Positions 1 to 9,800 of a stretch of 25,276 nucleotides of DNA are shown here, piece after piece. Source of the stretch: UBA2798 sp046289975 (GTDB lineage Bacteria; Bacteroidota; Bacteroidia; Flavobacteriales_D; UBA2798); NCBI GenBank assembly GCA_046289975.1, contig JBKBUQ010000023.1, positions 1 through 25,276 of the forward strand. Reading direction: 5' to 3'. The notes under the pieces were generated by a model. It had not been told where the DNA came from. It searched no databases and was given only the letters and a program-made list of their open reading frames with translations. Every line of letters begins with the position of its first letter. Within the stretch, counting starts at the first letter, position 1. The position numbers were made by a program, and so were the translations under genes.

Positions 1-1605
1 TAACAACTCAGGAACATTCCTGGTCGTTGCAAGTGGTGGTACTCCAACTTATCAATACAGTAATAACAATGGCGTGTCGTTTGGCCCAAGCTTCTCATTC
101 TTTGGATTAGCAGCAGGCAACTATGATGTTGTAGTGAGTGATGCTGCAGGATGTACAATTACACAAGTTGTAACTGTTAACGAGCCCGCAGTATTGACAG
201 CAGTTACCTCATCTACCCCTACGCTTTGCAATGGTGTTTGTGATGGCACTATTACGGTGAACGCAAGTGGCGGAACAGCTCCGTATTTGTATTCCCCCAA
301 TAACGGAACCACCTTCCAGGTAGGTAATGTAATTCCGAATATTTGTGCCGGCACGCATAATGTTCAGGTGAAGGATAATAACGGATGTTTATTTAACACA
401 ACGCAAACAGTAACCGAACCAACAGCTGTTTCTGCTACTGTTGCAACTGTTAATTCAACTTGTGGCTTACCAAATGGTTCACTTACTGTAACTGCTAATG
501 GTGGAACACCAACGTATCAGTTTAGCATTACAGGGGCGCCCGGACTTCAATTAAGTAATATTTTCAATTCACTTGATGACAACACTTATAACATTCTCGT
601 TCACGATGCCAATGGTTGTCCGTTTACAACAACTGCAATCATTAACAATGATGCATCACCAACTATCAATTTTGCCTTGCCAACACATGCCTTTTGTAAT
701 GGTAGTACAGATGGAAGTATTGATGTTAATGCAAGCGGCGGAACAGGAGCTTTATCATACAGTCTGAATGGTGGTCCTGCACAGGCATCAAATATTTTCA
801 GCGGATTAACTGCCGGAACCTACACCATAACTGTGACAGATGGAAATGGATGCTCCGACACTGAAACAGCAACCGTTGCTGAACCAACTTCTCTCACAAT
901 TACAGCCTCTTCTACGAATTTAATTTGCTTCAATGACTTTACAGGAGCAATTTCAATCACTGCAGGCGGAGGAACTCCTATGTATGAGTATTCTTACAAT
1001 GGTGGAACAACATTTGGTGCATCTTCAACCTCTTCCTTCTTGCCAGCAGGAACCTATAACCTGGTTGTGCGCGATGCGAACGGATGTTTGATTAATGGTA
1101 CAACTGTAATTACACAGCCTGCTCAGTTGGTATTCCAGAACTTCACTACTGTGAACGCAACGTGTAATGGAATTTGTGATGGTCAGGTTCAAGCGTTCCC
1201 ACAAGGTGGTACTGTTGTAGGTCTGTATAATTTTAACTGGTCAGGTGGTATTGCTGGCTCTTCCCAAGCAACTGCAACCAACGTTTGTGCAGGACAGTAT
1301 AATCTAATTGTTACGGACAATAACGGATGTCAGATTGATACAACATTTACGATTTCAGAGCCTCTACCTGTAGTAATTACAAACGTAATTTCAACAGATG
1401 CGCTTTGTGCAGGTTCATGTGATGGTATAATTACCATTACCGCCCCAACAGCGGTGCAATACAGTACGAATGGTGGAACAACTTTTGGTCCTACCAACGT
1501 TATCAATTCACTGTGTGCAGGTAATTACAATATCATGGTGCTTGATGCAGCAGGATGTCAGGCCACCTCTAATGTAACTGTTTACGAGCCTTCACCTCTT
1601 CAATT
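1..1605 (+). repeat. Tandem SprB-type repeats, array 1 (7 visible units, ~234 bp each)
   Basis: Protein-level tandem repeats of ~76-80 residues, each ending in a D-x-x-[GN]-C motif followed by a T-x-P linker. The unit at the left edge is incomplete. The DNA copies are diverged, so the repeats are old and not freshly amplified. Each unit aligns best with the unit at the same relative position in the second array (4783-8790). Confidence 0.85.
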
Positions 1606-2854
1606 AACTGGAACGCCTGATGCAATTGTTTGTTTCCAGGGAGATATGACGTTGTCTTCACTTGCAATCGGAGGAACGGCACCTTATGCGTACACGTGGT
1701 CAAATGGTGTAAATACACAAAACCAGGTTGTAAACCCGACGATACAAACTGTTTACACTGTTACAGTTCAGGATGCAAACGGTTGTATAGCAGGTCCTGT
1801 TGCTACAACTGTTGGAGTAATGCCTCAGTTCCATGCCACAGTTTCACCTGTAACTACTCAGATTTGTCCCGGACAAAGTGCAACATTTACCGTAACAGGT
1901 TTCGATGGAGCACCAGATTATATTTATGAGTGGAGCACAGGAGACACGACTAGTTCAATTACTGTTACACCAACAACATCTCCTGCTACGTATTATGTTA
2001 TTGCAAAAGATTTGTGTGACCATTTCGATTCATTAGTAGTGGAAGTTTCTTTCTATCAGATTCCACAGGTGAATCTGAGTGGGGATAATCTTAGCGGATG
2101 TGCACCATTATCCGTGAACTTCACAAATACTACTCCTGCAGGTCAAATTGGAAGTAACTGCTCATGGAATTTTGGCGATGGCAACTTTGGAGCAGGATGC
2201 GGAGCGCAAACTAATCTTTACACTCAGCCCGGTTGTTACGATGTCACATTATCTGTTACATCACCCGATGGTTGTGTTGGAGATACTACTCTTGCAAATT
2301 ACATTTGTGTGTATGGAAATCCTATTGCTGATTTCACATGGACACCATTGCAGCCTACGATAATGGATGCGACAGTTAATTTTGTTGATCAATCTACAAA
2401 TGCCGCAACCTATAGCTGGGATTTTGCAGGACAAGGAACTTCAACACAACAGAACCCAAGTTTCTATTTCGGTAATAACGTTCAACCCGGCGATTATCTG
2501 GTGTGTTTGGATGTTGTCAGCGTAAACGGATGTGTTGATGATACATGTAAGTACGTTACCATTTATGATGAGTATTTGATTTATGTACCGAATGCCTTTA
2601 CACCTGACAATGACGGAATCAATGATATTTTCCTGCCTGTGATAAACGGTATGGATCCATTGAACTATGAGTTCATGATCTTTAACCGTTGGGGAGAATT
2701 GATTTTCGAAACCGATGTGGTAGACAAAGGTTGGGATGGAACTTACCGTGGTAAATTGTCACAACAGGACGTGTATGTTTGGAAGATTAAAGCAAGAAAC
2801 GCGCTTACAGGACAAGAGAAGGTTTACTATGGACATGTAAGTTTATTGAAATAA
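1..2854 (+). CDS. SprB-repeat/PKD giant adhesin with T9SS type B C-terminal domain (5' partial)
   Basis: The reading frame is open from base 2, so the gene begins left of the window; the GTG at 74 is an internal codon and not a start. About 950 residues are visible. Seven SprB-type repeats of ~78 aa (bases 1-1605) carry the pattern CNGxCDG...GGTxPYxYS...AGxYxVxVxDANGC. Two divergent Ig-like modules follow (to ~2090), then two PKD-type domains (CSWNFGDG near 2158; ADFTWTP near 2330). The last ~95 residues (from ~2567, PNAFTPDNDGIND...IFNRWGE...GWDG) are the gliding-motility-associated C-terminal domain, known as a type B sorting signal for type IX secretion. The product is therefore inferred to be a secreted or surface-attached adhesin. 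It is a collinear paralogue of the next + strand gene. A terminator follows 22 bases after the stop. The ligand cannot be told from sequence. Confidence 0.93.
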   Translation, partial: NNSGTFLVVASGGTPTYQYSNNNGVSFGPSFSFFGLAAGNYDVVVSDAAGCTITQVVTVNEPAVLTAVTSSTPTLCNGVCDGTITVNASGGTAPYLYSPNNGTTFQVGNVIPNICAGTHNVQVKDNNGCLFNTTQTVTEPTAVSATVATVNSTCGLPNGSLTVTANGGTPTYQFSITGAPGLQLSNIFNSLDDNTYNILVHDANGCPFTTTAIINNDASPTINFALPTHAFCNGSTDGSIDVNASGGTGALSYSLNGGPAQASNIFSGLTAGTYTITVTDGNGCSDTETATVAEPTSLTITASSTNLICFNDFTGAISITAGGGTPMYEYSYNGGTTFGASSTSSFLPAGTYNLVVRDANGCLINGTTVITQPAQLVFQNFTTVNATCNGICDGQVQAFPQGGTVVGLYNFNWSGGIAGSSQATATNVCAGQYNLIVTDNNGCQIDTTFTISEPLPVVITNVISTDALCAGSCDGIITITAPTAVQYSTNGGTTFGPTNVINSLCAGNYNIMVLDAAGCQATSNVTVYEPSPLQLTGTPDAIVCFQGDMTLSSLAIGGTAPYAYTWSNGVNTQNQVVNPTIQTVYTVTVQDANGCIAGPVATTVGVMPQFHATVSPVTTQICPGQSATFTVTGFDGAPDYIYEWSTGDTTSSITVTPTTSPATYYVIAKDLCDHFDSLVVEVSFYQIPQVNLSGDNLSGCAPLSVNFTNTTPAGQIGSNCSWNFGDGNFGAGCGAQTNLYTQPGCYDVTLSVTSPDGCVGDTTLANYICVYGNPIADFTWTPLQPTIMDATVNFVDQSTNAATYSWDFAGQGTSTQQNPSFYFGNNVQPGDYLVCLDVVSVNGCVDDTCKYVTIYDEYLIYVPNAFTPDNDGINDIFLPVINGMDPLNYEFMIFNRWGELIFETDVVDKGWDGTYRGKLSQQDVYVWKIKARNALTGQEKVYYGHVSLLK

Positions 2855-2875
2855 CCAATCGTGTGAATGAATACA

Positions 2876-2908
2876 AATCCCCGGTCAGTTTGATCGGGGA
2901 TTTTTTTT
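2876..2908 (+). terminator. Rho-independent terminator after adhesin 1
   Basis: Perfect 8-bp stem AATCCCCG / CGGGGATT (2876-2883 with 2895-2902) with an 11-base loop, running into eight T residues. It lies just downstream of the stop codon at 2854. Confidence 0.85.
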
Positions 2909-3152
2909 GCAAATACATTTGTTGATATAAGAGAGAATCGTGCTAAGAAGATTTAATGGCTAAAAGTACAGAAGCCTTGTGTACACTGTATATTATTATC
3001 TGCTGGTATCAGGTGAGTTGTGATTTATGTTTCTTTGGGATTCATAAAACCAATAAGGTTGAGACTATGTGATCACATGTTTTTACTGTACAGTTGCATA
3101 AGCGGACCGCAGAATACCGGAGAGTATGAAGCGTATGATTTGGAACGGAAAT
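2909..3152. other. Intergenic stretch with no recognised feature
   Basis: This lies between the terminator of adhesin 1 and the terminator of the convergent small gene. I see no tRNA, no convincing promoter and no repeat. A 38-codon ATG frame (2956-3072) exists, but it has no family resemblance or supporting signal. The stretch may be decayed sequence. Confidence 0.5.
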
Positions 3153-3182
3153 AAAAAAGCCCGAACAATTGTCCGGGCTTTT
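3153..3182 (-). terminator. Terminator of the small secreted-protein gene (bidirectional shape)
   Basis: Stem AAAAGCCCG / CGGGCTTTT (3155-3163 with 3174-3182) around an ACAATTGT core. Read on the - strand it ends in six T residues. It lies 18 bases past the stop of the - strand gene at 3201. Confidence 0.8.
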
Positions 3183-3200
3183 AATGAGTGAATTGAAAAC

Positions 3201-3590
3201 TTATTTTAATGATTTTAAAACTGCAGGTAATTCTGAAATAGGTCTCTTCTTACCGTCAAACATAAAATATTCAAAACCCAGGTGCAGAAACATTTTATGG
3301 ACATATTCCGGATGGTTTTGCGCGGTAATAGTGAGTGTTGCTTTGTAAATACCGGTTTCGCTTTTTACAAGTTCAAGGGAACCTGATTTTGCAATATTTT
3401 CGGCATTCTTTTTCAGTTCGGAAATTTGCTTATCAGTCGCGGTGATTTCAAAATGCGTTACCGATCCTGTTTCAGATTGAGTGAAACCAGCAGAATTTTT
3501 TGTGATGACAGGGACCAATAGATTTACCTGTGCTTTTAATTGCGGGTAGGCAATCGTAGCGAAGGCCAGTAACAGAGCGATTCTTTTCAT
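3201..3590 (-). CDS. Small secreted hypothetical protein (129 aa)
   Basis: I do not recognise the family. Residues 1-21 (MKRIALLLAFATIAYPQLKAQ) form a clear Sec signal peptide with likely cleavage after AQ, so the mature protein of ~108 aa is periplasmic or secreted. The mature part has a Lys/Glu-rich helical stretch (about residues 53-75, ISELKKNAENIAKSG) followed by a beta-rich segment and KRPISELPAVLKSLK at the C terminus. There are no cysteines and no second membrane segment. The gene stands alone between the two adhesin genes, on the opposite strand, with its own terminator. A link to the adhesins is possible only by proximity. The start ATG is the only one in front of the signal peptide. 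Confidence 0.75.
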   Translation of the reverse strand: MKRIALLLAFATIAYPQLKAQVNLLVPVITKNSAGFTQSETGSVTHFEITATDKQISELKKNAENIAKSGSLELVKSETGIYKATLTITAQNHPEYVHKMFLHLGFEYFMFDGKKRPISELPAVLKSLK

Positions 3591-3831
3591 GGCAAGTGTT
3601 TTTGTAAATGTACTCTAGATTGACGCAAAAACCTTGCCTTAGTTGCCACAGATCTTTTATTTACACCTTTTAATATTTAACAATTTGTTTAAAAAGAAAC
3701 AATTGAGTTTGGTCCCCATTTTTGGTAAGCAAAAATTCGGTTTTGGTGTAAAATCAGGCAACCTCTGTGGGAAATAGCGTCTATCTAGGTAAGGAAATTG
3801 TACCTTTTCTTAACCATTTCTACTACTTGCT

Positions 3832-6800
3832 ATGAAGAGATTATTAATCTTGTCACTCTGCGTTATAACGCTTAACGTGAATTTATTCGCTCAGGCTCCT
3901 GGTTGTCCGAATATTGTTGCACCTGCAGATATCGTGCTGCCTTGTACGCAAGCCTGTACCACCCTAACAGCAACGCCCTTTCACGTTGGAGCAACAACCA
4001 CCTATACGGTTGGAGCAACAAGCGCAACGCCTGTAATACCCTACAATCAGGCAGGGGGAACAGCAATTGTAGTTGGTGGTGATGACGTGTACAGTGGGGT
4101 AATTAATCTTCCGTTTCCATTTTGCTATTACGGAAATACCTATACACAATGTGTAGTAGGTTCTAATGGTGTACTCACCTTTAACCCTGGTTTGGCAAAT
4201 GGATATTGTCCTTGGTTTTTTTCAGTTGATTGTCCGAATGCTGCGTTACCGCTGAATTCAATTTTCGGGATATATATGGATGAATGGCCGGGTCAGTGTG
4301 GTCAGGTAAAATATCACCTCATTGGCACTGCTCCATGCCGAATGCTAGTTGTGAATTTTGATAATGTTTGTCAATATAGCTGCTTAACATCTGCACGAAC
4401 AAATTCGCAGATTGTTCTCTATGAAACCACCAACGTTATTGAAGTTTACACCAATAAAAAACAATCATGTGCCTGGAATGGCGGTCGTGCAATCATCGGT
4501 ATTCAAAATGCTACCGGTGCAGTAGGAATGGCCGCCCCGGGAAGAAATACTACCAATGCAATTTGGACTCCACCCGCAGCAGGTGACGGATGGCGTTTTA
4601 CTCCGAATGGTGCGCCGATTTATAACGTAACCTGGTGGCAGGGTGCAACGCAGATCGGTGCAGGAAATTCAATTAACGTTTGTCCAACCGCATCACCCAC
4701 CACCTATACAGCACGAGCAACCTACACCCGTTGTGATGGTCTGGTGATCAATGTAAATGATGATGTTGTTGTTACTCTTTCTGCGTTAACCGCTCCCGCA
4801 ATTACAACCGTTGCAGAAACCTGTAATAATTATAATGATGGCACAGTTACAATCAATAATCCTGTTGGAGCAGGGCCCTATACCGTTACAATCACCGGTC
4901 CTGCCAATCCACCGGCTGTAGTAGAACCTAATACAGTTGCCGGTGTGGCAACGTTCAATAACCTTCCGGATGGTACCTACAATTATCTTGTGACCAGTGC
5001 GAACGGATGTACAGTAAACGGAACCTTTTCCATTGCTGCCGGTCCCCCTTGTTGTAACGTAACAGCCAACGGAACAAATGCGCTTTGTAATGGCGGATCA
5101 ACAGGAACAGCCAGTGCAAATCCTGTTGGACAAGCACCGTTTAATTATAGTTGGAATAGTGCGCCTGTTCAGAATTCACAAACGGCTATCACTTTGCCTG
5201 CAGGAACCTATACGGTTACTATGACAGATGCTTCAGGTTGTACTGCAACAGCATCCTATATTGTAACTCAACCAACAGCATTAACAGGAACTTTATCCCA
5301 GGTTAACGTAACCTGTAATGGATTATGCAATGGCTCAATCACAGTGAATGGAGCTGGTGGTGGTACAGGTGCATTGCAGTATTCCATCAACGGCGGACCG
5401 TTTCAGGCTTCAAATACTTTTAATGGATTATGTGCAGGAGCATACACCGTTATTATTCGTGATGCAAACAACTGTACACGCACATTGAATGCCACCATCA
5501 CTCAGCCTGCTGCACTTACTTTGGCAGCCGGAAGTTTGGTTCCTGCTACGTGTGGAAATCCGAATGGCTCTGTAGTTCTTGCAGCTGGAGGCGGAACAGT
5601 GAATTACCAATTCAATATAGGTGGTCCGAACCAGGCAAGCGGAACATTTACCGGATTAGCTCCCAATACTTATACAGCCACTGTAACCGATCAGAACGGT
5701 TGTACTGCCACAACTACTTTCACTATTGCAAACCAACCCGGACCGGTAGCGTCTATTGGAACACAATCGAATGTAAGTTGTGCCGGAGGTGTTAATGGTT
5801 CTGTAGTAATTAATGCTGTAGGTGGTACAGGAGCTCTTACATATGATCTTAATCCGGGACCTGCACCACAGGCTTCCAATACATTTACGGGATTAGGTGC
5901 GGGTGCATATACAGTAATTGTTGCAGATGCAAACGGATGTTCAAATACCGTAAACTTCACAATTACTCAACCTACGCAGCTTACATTTACATCAGTGTCG
6001 CAAAATATTTCATGTAATGGAGTTTGCGACGGGCAAATTACCGTTACAGCAAATAATGCTACACCACCTTATCAATATTCAAGCAATGGAGGTTTAACTT
6101 TCCAGGCATCGAATGTTCTTACCGGATTATGCGCCGGTACAATTAACGTTGTTGTACGCGACGCTAACGGATGTCTTTCGAATGCCAACGTAATACTTAC
6201 GCAGCCCGCTGCACTCACTGCTACCTATACTCCTACAAATCCAATTTGTCAGGGAATTTGCAATGGTCAGATTGCGGTTGCAACAAGTGCAGGAGGTACT
6301 GTTCCCTATCAATATTCAGTAGATGGTGGAGCATTGCAGGCCGGAACAACATTTACCGGAATGTGCGGAGGTAATCATACTATGGTAATCAGTGATGCGA
6401 ATGGTTGTCAGGTAACAACAGTTGTAAACCTTGTAGACCCTCCAGGATATACAGTAAATACTATAAGTTCTACATCCTCCAACTGTGGATTTAACGATGG
6501 TGCGTTTACAGTTCAGGCATCAGGAGGAAATGCGCCTTATACCTATAATAATATTACTGTGGGTATATCGAACGCAACAGGTATTTTCCCTGATCTGGTT
6601 GCCGGCGCTTACGAAGTGGTGGTAACCGATGCGCTTGGTTGTCAGGAAATCCAATTTATTGGCGTGAACGACATACAGATGAATGGATTGTTGTTAAGTA
6701 CAACGGATCCCACTTGTCCGGGAGCATGTAATGGTACAGTTTCCACAATTGCAACTTCAGGTTTCGGGACTATTTCATACGATCTTGATAACGGAATGCA

Positions 6801-9800
6801 ATCTGCATTTGGTTCCGGTGACTTCTCAGGTATTTGTGATGGATCACATGCTATTACGATGACCGACCAGGGCTTTTGTATTTTTGTTGTTCCATTTACT
6901 TTGGTGGCACCTCCATCCATTCAATTTACCACTGCCGTAACCAATACATTATGTAATGGCGGGTCCGATGGTATAATTACATTCAATGCGCCATCGGGTG
7001 GAACACCTCCATATCAATATAGTGTTGATAATGGTGTTACATTCCAGGCCGGGTCTGTTTTTACTGGACTGGCAGCGGGAACCTATAACGTTGTTGTCCG
7101 CGATGGAAATAACTGTACGCAAACTGGCACTGCTACAATCGGACAACCAAACCCATTGATTATTTCTTCGAGTCATACTGATCTCACTTGTTTTGGAAAC
7201 AATTCGGGAACTCTTCTGATTGTAGGAAATGGTGGTACAGGAGCTATTCAATACAGCAATAATGGCGGTGCAACATTTGGTGCAACTTTTTCTTTCTTTG
7301 GATTAGCTGCTGGAGTTTACAACATTGCTATTCAGGATGCAAATGGCTGTATTGTGAATTCAACAGCAACAATTGTTGAACCTCCTTTACTCACTGCAAC
7401 GTATGCCACAACTCCTGCGCTTTGTAACACATCTTGCGATGGAACAATTCAGGTTAATGCTAACGGAGGAACCGCCCCTTATTTGTACAGTTCCAATAAT
7501 GGTGTGGTTTTTCAAACAGCTTCATTGCTTGAAAACTTATGTGCAGGTTCTTATCAGGTTCAAGTTGTTGATGATAATGGATGCCTTGTCGGTTCGAATC
7601 AACTAATAACCGAACCCACCGCAGTTGCGTTTACAACCGCAATTACTCCATCTACCTGTGGAAATCCGAATGGTTCGATTGTAATTAATGCAAACGGTGG
7701 AAACGGTACGTTTTTGTATAGCATTGATAACGGAATTACATTCCAGGTGCCAAATACATTTAATGGTCTCGCAGCTGGCATCTATAATGTTGTTGTGGAA
7801 GATGGAAATGGATGTCAGGAAATTGCTACTGCAGATGTACAGAACCAATCCTCTCCGGTAATCAATGCTCTTTTTACAACGGACTTACTTTGCAATGCAG
7901 TTTGCAATGGTCAACTCAATGTAACTGCAACCGGTGGAACTGGTGCACTAAATTTTGACATAGGAGGAGCCACTCAGGCCGGAGGGATTTTCGCTTCACT
8001 ATGTGCAGGAAATTATACAGTAACTGTTACAGATGCAAATGGATGTACAGCTTCTCAGAATGCAACAATAACTGAACCTCCTGTCCTTACACTCGCATCT
8101 ACTCCAACCGACTTAAATTGCTTTGGTGATAATTCCGGAGAAATTTCATTAGTAGCCGCCGGTGGTGTTACTCCGTATTTATATAGTTATGATAATGGAG
8201 CAACCCAATCTTCTTTCTCTACTCAAACCGGATTTGCAGCAGGCAACTATACAACAATTGTTACAGATGCAAATGGTTGTCAGACTACCTCTCCTGTGGT
8301 TGTTGCGCAGCCCACTCAAATGACGATCACTAATCAGAACACTGTTAATGCTTCTTGTTTTGGAGTATGCGACGGAGAAGTTAGCATCACCATTTCCGGT
8401 GGAACAACAGCAGGTTTTTATACGCATCAGTGGGCTAATGGAATCGGTGGTCCAAATCAGAATACTGTTTTAGGATTATGTGCCGGTTCATATTCAGTAA
8501 CTGTTGTTGATGATAATGCATGTTCAATTGATGCACTTTTTAATGTAACTCAGCCGGTTGCGGTTGTTGTAAGTAGTTTTACAGCAACCAATCCAACCTG
8601 TGCAGGTTCCTGCGATGGTCAGCTAACAGCAATCGGTGTGAATGTTGTCGACTATAGTATTGACGGAGTAAACTTCCAGGTTTCTCCGACTTTTACAGGA
8701 TTGTGTTCAGGTGTTTATACACTTACAGGAAGAGATATCAATGGTTGTACTGTATCATTAACTGCAACCTTAACAGAACCAACTCCGGTAGTTCTTGATC
8801 CAATTGCTCCTATTACTATTTGTGCTGGATTCACAGGAGTGCTTTCATCACAGGCAAATGGAGGAACTCCACCTTACAACTACATTTGGAACACCGGTGA
8901 TGATGCACAGTTTTATACAGTCACGGCTCTTGTAAACACTACGTTCACCGTTACGGCATTCGATTTGAACGGCTGTCCTTCTGCACCTCAAACTGGTGAT
9001 GTAAATGTGATCCCAAGCTTTGTGCCCACTACAACAGGTGATGTGAATGTTTGCCCGGGTTCACCTGCTTCAATTACTGCAAGTGCAACCGGCGGTGTGC
9101 CCGGATATATTTTCACTTGGTTGTATGAAAACGATACATTGGTTGATAGCCCTACACTTACGTTTGTTCCGTCAGCTCCAAGTACAGTTATGCTTGTTGC
9201 CGAAGATGGGTGTCCTGATATCGATACAATCTATATTAACGTAGGTTTCCATGTTACTCCTCAACCTACAGCAACTGTTACCCCATCTTCAGGATGTGCA
9301 CCATTAACGGTTGATTTTTTAAATACAACTCCTGCTGCTCAGGTTGGAACAGATTGTTCATGGACATTCGGTGATGGCGGTGCTAATCCCGGTTGCGGTG
9401 CGCAGTCTCATGTTTATACTACACCAGGTTGTTATGATGTTACACTTACTGTTGTTTCACCGGAAGGTTGTGTTGGATCTCAAACCTTTGATGATATGGT
9501 ATGTGTTTATGGTGATCCAATCGCAGATTTCACTTATAATCCATCCACGCCAACCATTATCAATTCTTCAATAAACTTTGTGGATGCTTCAATAAACGGA
9601 GCAACGTACCAGTGGGATTTTGCGGGGATGGGGACTTCAACACAACAAAATCCGACATTCAATTTTGTAAATGTTGATACCGGATTTTATCAGGTTTGTC
9701 TGACCGTTACGTCGCCTCAGGGTTGTGTGAATGACACTTGCAAAATGGTTTACATTTTTGATGAATTCCTGGTGTATGTTCCCAACGCATTTACTCCTGA

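Noticed and set aside
2956..3072. A 38-codon ATG frame in the intergenic region after adhesin 1
   Set aside because: No family resemblance and no promoter or ribosome-binding signal; its Cys/Ile composition looks like translated non-coding sequence.
3681..3705. Imperfect hairpin (CAATT-t-GTTT / AAACAATTG) upstream of the large adhesin
   Set aside because: AT-rich, bulged, no T-run and no fit to a known riboswitch; probably chance.
3801..3808. TACCTTTT as a -7 box of the large adhesin gene
   Set aside because: Last base deviates from TAnnTTTG and there is no TTG at the -33 distance; in AT-rich DNA this is too weak to call.
4783..8790. Regular ~235-bp periodicity taken as a CRISPR or DNA satellite
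   Set aside because: The periodicity is protein-level in one open frame with diverged DNA copies; there are no short identical repeats separated by unique spacers.
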